In this document: positions 24,496-38,797 of the stretch, piece after piece
Position numbering within the stretch: position 1 is the first letter of the stretch
Layout: each line of letters begins with the position of its first letter
Assembly: GCA_025094145.1 (NCBI GenBank)
Contig: JALLLS010000001.1
Coordinates: 372,001-436,000, forward strand
Length of the DNA stretch: 64,000 nt
Direction of reading: 5' to 3'
From: Spinellus fusiger
Taxonomy: Eukaryota > Mucoromycota > Mucoromycetes > Mucorales > Phycomycetaceae
Notes under the pieces: generated by a model
The model's database searches: none
The model's input: only the letters and a program-made list of their open reading frames with translations
What the model was told of the DNA's origin: nothing
Position numbers and translations under genes: made by a program

Positions 24496-25838
24496 ATGGA
24501 CAGTCGTCGTCATCCACCTCCACATAGGAACAGTGTGACTAGCAAAATAGAGAAAAGATACACAGACACTTGGTTGGTAGCACCTCTTGTGCGTGATAGA
24601 CATGCCAAACGAAGGATGTCGTGCATCAGTGGTCAAAGCGAGTTTTCTACAGGAACACACCACGATGCAAGTCTTCGTAGGGTTCATTCCCTTGATACTC
24701 TACCACTTCTTGTTCCTGCCTACTCCACCCACACACCACCCGTGCTGCCACCTGTGCCACGCCCCTTTTCTGCCCACACAGTCACTGGTGCAGCCACAGT
24801 CACTGATATAGTAGCAGCGACACCTACAAAGACAGTAGGAGAGACACCTACAGAGACAGCGGGAGATACAGCAGCAGCGACACATACAAAGACAGTGGAG
24901 AATACAGTAGCAACGACACCCACCACCGCCACCTTTCACAGAGTCTCCATGACCCCTTCCTTCCAACACCTATGTAATAATTATAATGATAAGCATAAGC
25001 ATAAGCATAAGCATAAGCATTCTCTTTTTCTCTTTCTCTCTTTCTTCATGTTAACTTCTGGTCTGTTCTGACTTCATTCCAGTCAATCGTCCCTTCTTTG
25101 ACCCCTCCACCTCTCTTTACACACAAGAAAAGGAGAGTGTGACTGACAAGGGCTATGGCATCAGTATAAGAACACCAGAAGAAACACAACGACACAGTAT
25201 GCCACTCGTCAATATCCCCATTCCCAACCCAACCACCTTCCACGTACGGATTGAACGGGATTACTCAAAGGGAAACGGCATCACTCAGTTTGAGACGCTT
25301 GTCCCAGCAGCACTGGTAGAAGCAGTAAGACACCACCTTACTCATGCACTCCAGTCTTATCTGTCAACAGGTATCTAGAGAGTACATCCTTCATACTGTC
25401 ACCACTATCAACAGTATGCTGTCGTATGCAGAAACACTGTCATGGAGAGATGTTTTTGATAATGTGATGGAGTGTCTGACCATCTACACTTGGCCTATCT
25501 TGTTTCCTAGCAAGTACCAAAAGGTAAACATAAAAAGAACAAGTAAAACAGGTAAAACAGGTAGGGAAGTTGGTGGGCTGCATATCAACCAATGTTTTCT
25601 TTTTCTTTGTTTGTTTTTTTTTCTTTTCTACTGTCGTATAGGCCCTTGAACATCTGACAGAGTTCATCGAGACACAGAACCAAGAGGTGTATCAGCCGTT
25701 GGGGATATGTATTACCCCTCCTGTGCGAGTAGCCTTTCTCTATGTAAGTGAGAAACAAAACAAAAGAAGAGGACAAAGGGTGACTCATGAGTTTGTATGT
25801 AGTTGGAGTTTAAGGTGTTTAAGCAGAACAGACTTTAA
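24496..25838 (+). CDS. Erf4/GOLGA7-family palmitoyltransferase cofactor
   Basis: Exons begin at ATG 24496. The first encodes a Thr/Ala/Pro-rich low-complexity N terminus. After an intron carrying an ATAAGC repeat (24990-25020) the protein reads FNRPFFDPSTSL, then the Erf4 domain: HVRIERDYSKGNGITQFET, SREYILHT and IYTWPILFPSKYQK. Later exons give FIETQNQEVYQPLGI and the end FKVFKQNRL. In yeast Erf4 pairs with the DHHC enzyme Erf2 to palmitoylate Ras at the ER; GOLGA7 does the same with DHHC9. The domain is clear; the long N-terminal extension is poorly conserved sequence. A palmitoylation target type lies nearby (casein kinase at 45.5 kb), though linkage is not evidence of function. Confidence 0.82.
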
Positions 25839-26012
25839 ATAAGTCCTTGAAAGAACGAGGAAGGAAGAAGGAGAGGGAGAAGGAGAAGGAGAAGGAGGGT
25901 TATTGCTCATGCTATTGTTATTACTGTTACTGCTATTACTGTTACTGCTATTATTTTTACTGATTAAACGTCACACTCTTATTGTCCCTTATTGTCCCTC
26001 ATTGCCACTGAC

Positions 26013-27978
26013 ATGACCTCAGCACAAACAGCACAAGCAGTACTGCAGGAACAGTTTCCAGGAAGAGCCAAGGAAATTGCCTGCCTACTGGGACTCATGG
26101 GCAATGTAATCCCTTTATTGTTTCCTCTACTACAAAACTCACCTTCATTCACTTGTACAAACTGCTCTGCTCTGCTCTGCTCTGCTCTGTAATAGCCTAC
26201 AGACGCAGTTGTGCCTAGTATCTTTGTCTATGGCCAACCCTCAGTAGGAAAAACAAGTGTCATCAGGGCCCTTATGGAAACCACTCTGTCTCGTACCTCC
26301 TGGGCTTATGTGAACTGTGTAGAACGCCACACACCACGCATGCTATTTGAGCATGCCCTGAACCAGTGGTGTGGGTGGACACCGTGCTGGGAAAACCAAT
26401 GCACCAATGTCCACAAGGCAGACACTGTACTTCAATTCATCAAGGCGATTCAGCAAGGCGTCACTGCCAATGGTACACACATTCCTTTGGGCGTAGATAG
26501 CACATTGTACCTGGTAAGTGCGTGTGGTAAGTGTGTCCTACAAAGGGAACATGGAAAAAGAAAACACAGCATGGGATTCATCCTTCACGGCAGATCTTGG
26601 ACAAGGCAGAGCGCCTTCGAGACATGCCTCCGTCTCTCCTGCCTGTGCTTCTACGTCTGTCTGAAATGGTAATTCTCTCTTCGTCACCATGTTACTTAGC
26701 AATGAGAACAGACACAAAGAAATGTCTGTGTGCTGCTGATCAGTACAGTGGTGTTTGAGAAGTTCAGAGTCAAAGGAGGAAGTCTTGAGCCCTTTTACTT
26801 GCGATTCTCAGACTACACCCAACAAGATATTCTGGCTATCCTTCTCCTCGACTTTATGGCGTGTAAGAAACAAAAGGGCACGGAGACATCCCTGGAGGCG
26901 GTAGACGGTGCAGTGGACAGTGCGTTTTTCATGGGGTTTGCTGAGATGGTGTATTCTATCCTCCACCACAACTGCAGGGATCTTAATGAACTACGCTACT
27001 TTTCTGCTCTTTTGTTTCCTCTGTACATTGAGCCATTGGAGAAGGGGGAGGGTAAGTGGTCTTGCATGCACAGGAACAGAGAATGACTCATAGGGCGTAT
27101 GTGTGGACAGTGCAAGTACGAGAAAAGGCCAAACTGTTCAGACACATCCAGCCTTACCTTGCAGAGGCCACTGGGAAACTGTACCTACGTGAGATTTCGA
27201 GTGCCGAGTGGGCCAAGGAGGCACAGGCACTGAAGGAGAAACTCACTCCACAAGAAGAAACAGTGACGATGCCACTTGTGCCCCTCCCATGCATGACTTT
27301 AGCACAGGACAAAGGCAAGTGCAAAGGCAAGGGAGCAAAGGGGGAGGGGGCAGTAAAGGAGAACAAAGAGAATCTTCAAGCGTGTTTCCTGGGCTTATTG
27401 TTCTGTGGGCATAGCGGGAGTTGATTTGCCCTATTATACAAAGTTCCTTTTACTCGCTTCCTACTTGGCCTCTTACAATCCACCACGCTTTGATATAAGG
27501 TACTTTGCCAAAGTAGGGGAAGAGAGGCGTAGAAAAAAGGGCGGAGGAACACGGAAATCCAGAGTGGGTCCAGCAGAAGGAGGCAAGGTAATGTGTGTTC
27601 TGCACCAAAAACACCCCAAGGAAGTGTGTTCTTAGTGGGTTCTGCCATAGATGAGACCTCAGCTACTGGGTCCAAAGGCATTTCCTGTAGAGCGTATGCT
27701 GGCAATATTCTACAGCATTATTGATGACGCACTAGAAGACAGTGTCAATATCCAACTGCAGGTAACATCAACAAAACAAGACAAAAGCGCTGTCACACAC
27801 TTATCCTCTTTACAATAAGATCACTAGTCTTACTTCCTTACGCCTGCTGCTGCGTGCCACAAGTATGGACCGATTGGACTCTGTGAAATACAAATGCAAC
27901 GTCAGTTTAGAACTTGTGAGAGCAGTTGCCAAAAGCGTTCGTTTTGAGATTGAAAATTACCTTTATGATTTCTGCTAA
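26013..27978 (+). CDS. ORC5: origin recognition complex subunit 5
   Basis: About nine short exons. Walker A appears as [13 protein letters not shown] and a Walker B-like region as [11 protein letters not shown], followed by SEM joined to [11 protein letters not shown]. The AAA+ lid region reads [17 protein letters not shown]. The C-terminal part has [34 protein letters not shown] and KCNVSLE, with the end NYLYDFC typical of Orc5. It is a subunit of the complex that marks replication origins and loads MCM2-7. The ATG at 26013 follows a TTACTG-type repeat in the promoter. The Orc5 identity is firm; a few internal splice sites are by eye. Confidence 0.88.
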
Positions 27979-28469
27979 ACATATGAAACTATGAACCTCC
28001 CATACAATGAAACAATGACAGTGTAAAGTGATGAAAAGTGGTGAGATCTGGTGAAATAAGGTACTATCGGACTCTTATTTATTGCCATAATAAGAATAAT
28101 AAGAATAATAAGAATAATAAGAATAATATAGATATAATATAGATATAATATAGATATAATATAGATAGATACAATATAGATACAATAAAAATAAAAAAGA
28201 CACTCGGAGTCATGGTGTTTGTTGGGAGTGACGCAATAGAAGTAATCATCGGACATGGAAAGTGAAAGTAACGCTGCTCGGTTACAAGGAGGCTCCTAAA
28301 GTGTTCGACAGTTTCTTCTCTTCCGTTCCTCAGTAAAACGTGAGTTGTTTTTTTTTCTCTCTCTCCCTCTCTCTTTTTTTTCGTACTTTATTTACCCTTT
28401 GTTTCTTTATTTTTTGCACGGCACTTACTCTACCTATAGACCTACTCTTTTATCTCTCTATTGTAAACT
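27979..28469. other. intergenic; promoter of the V-ATPase c gene
   Basis: Contains an AATAAG repeat running into an ATATAGATATA repeat (28090-28180) and T-rich tracts at 28350-28410. No ORF or RNA gene is supported. Confidence 0.4.
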
Positions 28470-29288
28470 ATGACTGACTACTGGTGAGTGGGTGGGGCCG
28501 ATAAGAAAAGAGAGAGAAAGAGAAAGAAAGAAAGAAAGAAAGAAAGAAAAGAGGCTCGGGTGCAGATGAGCTCGGATCTGTACTAACGCCACAAACAGCC
28601 CTGTCTATGCACCTTTCTTTGGCTCTATGGGCTGCACTGCTGCCATTGTCTTTAGCTGTAAGTGTAGAGAAAAGGTGGTCTTTGTTGGCTAATAGAAATA
28701 CAACAGGTCTCGGTGCTGCTTATGGTACTGCCAAGTCTGGTGTGGGTCTCTCTGCCATGGGTGTGTTGAGACCTGACCTTGTTGTCAAATGCATTGTGCC
28801 TATTGTTATGGCTGGTATTTTGGGTATTTACGGTGTTGTGGTTTCTGTGCTCTTGTCGGGTGGCTGTAAGTAGATTTACTGGTTGGACCAAGTCCGCTAT
28901 TTAAATGCTCTCCAATGCTCTCTAATGCTCTCTAATGCTCTCTAATGCTCTCTAATGGACAAACAGTGGCCATGAAGCAGACTCTCTTCAGCGGCTTCAT
29001 CCAACTTGGTGCTGGTCTGTCTGTGGGTTTGAGTTGTCTTGCTGCTGGTATTGCCATTGGTATTACTGGTGATGCTGGTGTGCGTGCTACAGCTCAACAG
29101 CCAAGAATGTTTGTGGGCATGGTAAGATGGTCTTCCCCCCCTTTTTAAAAATAACATTCGTCATGTACTCACTGTATGTCGGTTAGATTCTTATTCTTAT
29201 TTTTGCTGAAGTCCTTGGTCTTTATGGCTTGATTGTTGCTTTGATTCTTAACACAAAGGCAGCTGGTAGTGAGAGCGCATGTACTTAA
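28470..29288 (+). CDS. VMA3: V-type H+-ATPase proteolipid subunit c
   Basis: Five exons: 28470-28483, 28599-28657, 28707-28865, 28967-29121 and 29187-29288. The joined start is [17 protein letters not shown], the Vma3 hallmark. Four membrane helices follow with [38 protein letters not shown] and, in helix 4, [12 protein letters not shown], which carries the proton-binding glutamate. It forms the rotor ring of the vacuolar proton pump. Closer to c (Vma3) than to c' or c''. Intron 3 contains about four copies of TCTCTAATGC (28910-28955). The first coding exon is only 14 nt. Confidence 0.93.
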
Positions 29289-29706
29289 GAGTAGAAAGAA
29301 AAACAACAACAGGAAGAATATCAACAATAAAATTCCCCCCCGGTCTGCTTAAATCTTACACTTATTGGGTACTTGATACTTCTATCGTCTGTTGTGTAGA
29401 ATGACTTGGCAGCTTCTATTTATATAGTAAAGCAGTGCAATGCAAGGGAAAGTAGAGTATAAACAAACAAAACATAATGTATGTATGTATGTATATAAAC
29501 ATATAAAAAAAAAGACTCCTTGCTACACTACTTTTGCACGTCAATATTCTTTTATCGGCACAATGATGGCACACCACCACTTGCCTTTATCTTGTTATTC
29601 TCTGCCATGAGTTACATCTTCAGCTTCTTTCTCTCTTTCTCTCTTTCCTATGCTGCCCCATTCATCTGCCTTGAAGTCCTCTCGTTCTTTCTATTCTACA
29701 CATGCT
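29289..29706. other. intergenic with a C-rich tract and TATG repeat
   Basis: 3' end of VMA3, then TATG repeats (29478-29495) and T/C-rich sequence before the next ATG. Nothing else is seen. Confidence 0.35.
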
Positions 29707-31156
29707 ATGGCTCAGGGCACAAGAACACTGGGCAGACAGCAGCTTACTGATGTTCTTCCTGGTCTACAGGGAAAAGGTACTTGTTAAGTCTGGTAGGGGT
29801 AGTCCGCTTATCCATGTTCTCCTGTCCAAAAGGTATTCCTCATCGTAAGAACAGAAATACAATGTGTCTGCCCAGTGATGATGAGGAAGAGGTCTTTGAG
29901 AATGAAAGCTCAGAAGAAGAAGAGAATGAGTATTCAGATCCAACACTCCTTTTGCACACTCCAAAGAAGTCTTATTATCTGAGTCCAACTGCTCAACCAC
30001 TTCCTAGTGATGAAGAAGACAGCCAAGGTAATGGCCGTCTTTTCTCTCTCTTATTGCCCTGTTCCCTTTTCTCTTTCTTTCTTTTCTCTTATCTAAATGT
30101 ATGCCACATCAACCCTTTTCTCCTGGCTTCTCCTATCCTGCTCCACTGCATCTTCCTATTGCTCTTGACTCACGGCCCACAGATTCTGATGATGACAAGA
30201 GCCTGTTGCATAGTCGTCTTGCTTGGTCACAGTCGCCCTCCCATCTCCACTCTTCTGGTAAATCAAATGAAAAGGGCACTCTTAGCACAAGACCCCTTGG
30301 CATGTCAAGAGGATGGGCCCACACACTGTCTGGCCATGATGGGTTTGAGAAGACCAATGTCCGTCATCGCACCAATACCTCTGCACCTGTCTCTGCCTCC
30401 ACCTCAGCAGAAGACCTTGCCTTCCAGCACTTTCAAGAGCCTTACCAGAGCCAGTATCCATACCACCCACAGCATCAACAACACATGCAGGATCAGGAGC
30501 AGGATCAGGAGCAGGATCAGGAGAGCGATGATGAAGTATTGGCCTATTCAAAAAGATATCGGCGTGTAGAAGCAACTCACTTGCAGCAACTGCATCAAAT
30601 CCAACGCTACCAACAATCCCAGCTAGCTCAATTTCAATACCAGCATGTCTCTCATGCATCCTCCACCAAGGCCCCACCTGCGCATCATGTCCAATCTATG
30701 CAGCCCCAACGTCTTCAAATGTCAGGCATGGATCTCCTGAAACAGCTTGAACAAGAAAAGCAAGAGGCCAAAAGAGTCAAGCCTAAAATGAGTGCCACCC
30801 ATGCCAAGATTGAAGGACTCTTGGCCAAATTGCCTGAACCAGGATTGCATACTATTTCATTCCAACAAATGCATTTCCCAGCAACAGCAGCACCCACAGC
30901 AGCCCCTCCAATGGCAGTCCTGGCTTCCAAGCCAAGACAGGCACGTTCATCCCAAGCACAAGGCCCCTATGAGGGACAGAGAGCTACGCTGCCTGCTGTG
31001 TACAAACCCAATGGAGGTGGCGTATCTGGGGCTCCTGTCCATGGAACCAGTGGCCTGCGTACAAGTCACTCCAACATCACCTATAGTGCTAGAATGCAGG
31101 ATGGATTGCGTCCCAGTAGTAGTTTGGGCAATCTCCAACACTACCAAAGGCATTAG
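29707..31156 (+). CDS. unidentified low-complexity, probably disordered protein
   Basis: Three exons by my reading: 29707 to about 29779, a middle exon from about 29834 to 30028 and a last exon from about 30181 to 31156. Joined, they give about 410 residues. The first part is acidic (DDEEEVF, SSEEEENEY) and the middle is rich in Gln, His and Ser with an EQDQ repeat. A predicted helix MDLLKQLEQEKQEAKR follows at about 30728, then a Pro/Ala/Gly tail. No catalytic motif, signal or membrane segment is seen. The helix could be a binding site for a partner. I do not recognise the family. Confidence 0.65.
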
Positions 31157-31784
31157 TATGAAAACAACAGAAAGAAATGGCTGTGGTTTCTGTCTTTATC
31201 ATCTTCTTTTCACTCTTATTACTATTGATATGTTTTCATCAGCATCGCATTCATAAGCAAAAAAAAAAAATAGGCATTGCTTAAACACAAACTTCCTTAC
31301 ATAATCTTTTTTTTTCTTTTTCTTTTTCTTTTTCTTTCTTTTTCTTCTTCCTTGCCAAGAATACATAATTCTAATGATAAATAAATAAATGCATCTACAT
31401 CTTCACTAGTGACTTGTTCTTTGTAGAAATAACACTATGGAACTGTGGTTTGATCTGTAAAACTGAAAGAGTAGCCATGTTTATGTTGTAGAGTACACAA
31501 GTCCATTGGTGCAGCATGACAAAAGGAAAATAAAAACATATACCTATTAAGCAATGCTGGATAATACAAATGCATTTCTTGTTGTACATCCTTTATTCTT
31601 TCTACTGACACCCTTCTCTATCAATGGGAATGATTTCTGTGGACATTACACACATTCAGATACAAATATTCATTAGAAACTTTATGGAAGGAAAGAATGG
31701 CCATAGTACATTATCCATAGTACATTATCTACATCGGAATCAATGACATCATCTATCTCTATTTTATAAACAATAGTCTATACT
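31157..31784. other. intergenic, T-rich
   Basis: Poly-A at 31260-31271 and a T/C tract at 31308-31345, then ordinary AT-rich DNA. No gene is supported. Confidence 0.35.
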
Positions 31785-34107
<2,323 letters not shown>

Positions 34108-34332
34108 TTATAACAGGAGGAACAAAAACAAAAAGAGAGACTATTTGATGGAGGTGCCTCATGTACCTTGGAAAGCATGGCCTTAGGCCTTATTTCAATG
34201 CTATGGGATTTTGCAATAAAAGCAGGTGTATAGGCACCGAGAAACAATACTCCGCCAATCACATATGTTTCCTGTGACGGGTCTTTTGAGACTTGCTTTC
34301 TCTGCTTTTGCGTTGAAGAGTAAGCTTTTGTT

Positions 34333-35299
34333 ATGGATCCTGCACAGAAAGACATTGCAAAGAAGGCATTAAGGGCTCTTTCTTTGCGCACAGAATTAGT
34401 GGCACGTCATTTAGAGCCACTTTTAGCCCACCCTATTGCCGATACGTATAGCAAATTGTCAGCTATTGAACGAGCTCAGTTCCAGGTGCTTGTGTCCTAT
34501 GCAGTCAACACTCTCTTCTTTAGTAAGTCCATTGTGTAATGGCCATGGCTATAGAAAAAGATAGCAGGATGACTGATACTCTCTACTATGGGTCAATAGC
34601 CTATTTAAAGACACAGGGCCATGATGTGAAAGACCATCAAGTGATGAAAGAGATTGTAAGTGCTTGGTTGAGGGAATAGACACAGGTGATAATGGAATGC
34701 ATTGGTGGTTAGGAAAGAGTCAAGACCTATATGCAGAAGATTAAAGCAGCAGAAGGAAATGCACCCAAAGGTAGGTGAATATTACTTTTAGTGTATAAAC
34801 TCATAAGGACGATGATTAGCTTCGATGACATTGAATAAAGCAGCAGCAGCACGATTCATCAAAGCAGCTCTTGTCAATGATGAAACACCAAGTGAAGGTA
34901 GACATTTCTGTGCCATTGAACCACACTCATCTATTAGTAGTAGTAGGAGGAGTAAAGCGTCCTCAAGAAGGTATAGGGATTGAGACAGAGACAGATGAGA
35001 GGCTTTTTCTTTTAGTCTGATAAAGTGTTCTCCTCTATCTATTAGACAGCGGCAGAGACAGCGGCAGCGGCAGCGACAGCGGCAGTGGCAGTGAATATGA
35101 AGAAGCATCTGAGGAGGCACAGAGAACAGTACAAGAAGAAGAGTCTGATGAGGAAGTCAAAGGAGGTTCTATCCGTACAAAAAGAGCCCGTGTGGATCCA
35201 TTCCAAGGTAAAAACACAAGCCGACAAGAGAGATACAGCAGGACAGTCTAATGAATCCATGAACTTTCTATTTCCTTAGGATATCAGGCTAAATCTTAG
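34333..35299 (+). CDS. C1D/Rrp47 (Lrp1)-like exosome cofactor
   Basis: Several short exons. The Sas10/C1D domain reads ERAQFQVLVSYAVNTLFF joined to YLKTQGHDVKDHQVMKEI and ERVKTYMQKIKAAEGN. The next exon gives LNKAAAARFIKAAL, as in C1D, followed by a Ser-Gly-Asp and Glu-rich tail and a basic RTKRARVD stretch. Known members bind Rrp6 and help the nuclear exosome process 5.8S rRNA and snoRNAs. The last splice (to 35280-35299, ending GYQAKS) is optional; reading through would add about 14 residues. It pairs functionally with CSL4 at 47.5 kb, the exosome cap. Confidence 0.8.
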
Positions 35300-35740
35300 T
35301 GAATTCAATAACTACAGTGTATATCCATCATTAAACTACCTCTATTTATTATTCAATGAGAATATATATGTATATAAATATATATACCATTTCCGAAAAG
35401 TAATGTCGCATTCACTTGTCACATATGCGTATAGATTGTATTATAAATATTTATGAAACGCGACATTAATTTTTGGAAGTAGTGTATATACATATAAACA
35501 TAAAGGCATAAACTGACTTGATCCAGTGAGGACATATCTCTTTTATGCATGTCCACCACTGCACATACTCTTTCTTATCACAGTCACATATCCTACAGAG
35601 ATGACGTCTCTTCCCCCTGCTCACTCTACTGTCTGAGATTGAAAAAAGGTAAACATCCAGCCTAGCACCTGAAGGCTTTTTCATTTTTGTTGCTCCAAAC
35701 TCGCTCTATTCCTTGCCACTTGCCCTCCTCCCTCTTCATT
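35300..35740. other. intergenic with a 9-bp inverted repeat
   Basis: TAATGTCGC near 35401 and its inverse GCGACATTA near 35461 flank an AT-rich core; the purpose is unknown. The rest is the upstream region of QCR2. Confidence 0.4.
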
Positions 35741-37402
35741 ATGTTGGCTGCCACACGCAGAGCTATTGTCTCTCTTCCCACCGTTAACAAGGCTACCTAC
35801 GCCACCACCGCCACTCACGGTGTCCACATTAGCACCGCCAACAACGGCATCAAGGTTGCCTCTATTGAGGAACCTGGACACATTGCTGGTTTGGCTGTTG
35901 TTGTTAAAGGAGGCTCTCGATTCGAAAATGGTCACCGCGGTGTAGCCCATCTGTTGAAGAACTACGGCTTCAAGGTGAGTGTGTCTTGCTGTGTTTATTT
36001 TCCAATGTTGTGAGCAAGAACGCACCCAACCCGTCTTTTCTTTTATATTTATATCTGTTTATATCTGTTTATATTGTCATCGTTGTCTCATCGCCCTCGA
36101 CGTACATAACACCTCATCTCTATAGAACAACACCAAACGCACTGCTTTCCGTATTGCACGTGAAGCTGAACTTGCCGGCGCTGTCCTTTCTTCCAACGTC
36201 ACCCACGAGTCCCTTGTCTACTCTGCAGAGTTCTTGAGCGAGAATGCGTAAGTAGAGCCTACAGTGAACACACATCATTAAAGGCAGAGGAAACCCTGTA
36301 GTGATCAGTTTGCTGAGATTCTTGCTGACGTTGTTCAACACCAAAAGTTCCAAGAGCATGAATTCGTTGATGTTGCCCGCCACACCAAGGCACAGGCTCT
36401 CAGTGCCTGGGCTAACCATGAGGTGTCTGCCATTGAATTGGCTCACCAAGGTGCTTTCCGTGAAGGTCTCGGTAACTCTGTGTTTGCCAAGTCAGGCGCC
36501 ATTAGCAATGCTTCTGTAAAGAACTACGCACGTCAATTATTTGTTCAGGGTCAGGTGGCTGTTGTGGGTGCTGGTCTTGCTCATGACACAGTGAAGCAAT
36601 TGGTGGAGAAGTACTTTGACTTGCCTGCTGGTGCTGTCAGCTCACCTGCCACCCAATACTATGGTGCTGAGATCCGTAACGAGACCCACAGTGCTCTTTC
36701 CCACTATCTTCTTGCCTTTGAGGGTGCTGCCACTTCTAGTGCTGATTTTGCTGCTCTCCAGGTGCTCCGTTTTGTCTTGGGAGATGCTTCTGGATCCAGT
36801 GTGTTGGCCCAGACAGCTGCTAAATTCGACAATGTCTCCTTGAAGGCATTCAACTTTGGCTACTCTGATGCTGGTCTGTTTGGTGTGCAGGTGTCGGGTG
36901 GTAGTGCTGATGTGAGCAGTGCTGTTTCTGCTGCTGCTGAACAGCTCAAGGCATTAGCCAAGACTGTCTCTGAGGCAGACATCAAGAGAGCTGTGGCCCA
37001 GGCCAAGTTCTCTGCTGTGGGTGGATTGGAGACTTGCTTGGATCGTCTTGAATCCGTAGGTGCACAGGTAAGAAAAGAAGGAAAAGAAAAAGAGATCTTG
37101 GACTGTCTTTTTTATCTGTCCTTTGATCTGACGACTGTTTTATTAGGCTCTTCGTCTGCAACCCTTTTCTCTCTCTGAACAGGTGGCTGCCTATGATAAA
37201 GTGTCTGCCTCCCACGTGTCCAAGGTATAAATGGAAAAAGATGGAAAAAAAAATGAAATGGCAAGGAGCTATAGTAACGCGTTCTTTCTTTTGTGTATGC
37301 ATGTGTATTTAGGCAGTAGAGACACTTCTCAAGGGAAAGCCTACCACTGTTGCCTTGGGAGATGTCTACCGTCTTCCCTACGCTGACTCCCTTTCTTTTT
37401 AA
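35741..37402 (+). CDS. QCR2: cytochrome bc1 complex core protein 2
   Basis: Five or so exons. The N terminus MLAATRRAIVSLPTVNKATYAT is a typical mitochondrial presequence. Then come GIKVASIEEPGHIAGLAVV, GSRFENGHRGVAHLLKN and a degenerate M16 peptidase fold (no HxxEH zinc site, as expected for core 2). The second M16 half reads SHYLLAFEGAATSSADF. It ends with LPYADSLSF, close to yeast Qcr2. It is a structural subunit of respiratory complex III in the inner membrane. Several introns are 50-130 nt. Confidence 0.93.
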
Positions 37403-37625
37403 ACTGCCCCAACCGTCATTCTTGCAAAAAGGCCACACTAAAAAGCATATTCAAAATAATGGGAAATAAACTATATATTTTTATAAAAAAAAAAAGTCCT
37501 ATTTTTTAATCTTAGTCAATTTAACAAGTCCACTGATTTGAACTGTCACTGGTTTTTTTTTTGTGTGTGTGTGTGTGTTTATATTTCATTCTAATTATTA
37601 TTATTTTGTGCTCTACTGTGTTGGC

Positions 37626-38290
37626 ATGACTGAACTATTAGTGAAGCGTTTGTCCAAGTTTGCACAACTGCCTACACGCGGATCTCCTCATGCAGCTGGC
37701 TATGATCTCTATAGGTAAAAAAGGAAGAATGGTGTTTACAAGTCACCATGGACACCTCATGATAACACTAATGATCAACAACAGTGCTGCCAATATTACT
37801 GTCCCTGCCCAGAACAAGGCTATTGTTCCCACTGACATTGCCATTTGTATGCCTAAAGGGTGCTATGGTCGAGTAGCACCTCGGTCGGGTCTGTCCGTAA
37901 ATCACTTTATAGACACGGGTGCAGGTGTCATTGACAGCGACTACCGTGGACCTGTGGGGGTTGTTTTGTTCAACTTCTCAACCGAGGACTTCAAAAGTAA
38001 ATAGAGTGTCTGTCTACTACACCGACCCACCCAACAAGCGAATAACTAATAGGACTCACACCAATGATTAGTTTCTATAGGGGATAGAATTGCACAGCTG
38101 ATTCTTGAGCGTATCTATACTCCTGATGTTGTAGAAGTAGAGGTAAGTCAGTCAGCATGTTGGCTTGTTGGGCAGGCGACATACACACATATCATTGGAC
38201 ATTTAGTTCATTGTCACTTATTTATTGTTACAGAGTTTATCATTGACTGCACGAGAGGGTTGTGGGTTTGGCTCTACAGGCCGGCGCTAG
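37626..38290 (+). CDS. DUT1: dUTP pyrophosphatase
   Basis: Four exons from ATG 37626. All five dUTPase motifs are present: [11 protein letters not shown] (I), APRSGLS (II), [15 protein letters not shown] (III), GDRIAQLI (IV) and [10 protein letters not shown] (V, in the last exon). It hydrolyses dUTP to dUMP, keeping uracil out of DNA. No targeting peptide is visible in this reading. Normal length for the trimeric family. Confidence 0.94.
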
Positions 38291-38444
38291 AACAGACAAG
38301 AAACCTCGGATATTTCTCTTATCATTATCACATTTTTATCATTTTTATCATCATTACTATAAAATAATGAAAGACAGACGAGCATAACAAGACAAACAGG
38401 CATCAACATGCATTATCAAGTGCACGCTATGGAATCACAGTGAC

Positions 38445-38797
38445 TACACACCAGGATATCTTTAGGATATAAAAAGAAATAGTCGAACTACAATTGTTTA
38501 AAAATGATAAGTCAATTTGAGACGGAGCAAAAATAAATTATGTATTCATATTAGATTTTAAATAAAGATTATTATGTAGATTTACCTGTAAATATCTGAA
38601 TCCCATAGGAAACCACCTTTGATGTGGTGATATAGTATGAATACAAATATCTATTCTTTTCTACAGAATGGAGCTGGTCGATGGAGACCCTTTAAACACT
38701 CTTCTGCAATTGTATAGATATTCTTTGATGCACTCACATCTCTGTCCCAAACAACTCCATAATCTTGGCAAGCGCGGATATTGTTGAAATTTATGAA
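38445..38797 (-). mobile_element. truncated Fanzor-type element: C terminus of nuclease plus element right end
   Basis: Read on the minus strand, 38797-38651 encodes INFNNIRACQDYGVVWDRD followed by VSASKNIY and a tail with GLHRPAPF. This is the RuvC-III and C-terminal region of TnpB/Fanzor proteins (W-x-R-D-V-x-A-x-x-N-I). About 200 bp of noncoding sequence follows, then the TIR and flanking TA at 38445. This 3' part is nearly identical to 45164-45380. The 5' part of the element is missing: at 38798 it abuts the next TIR element. Confidence 0.75.
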
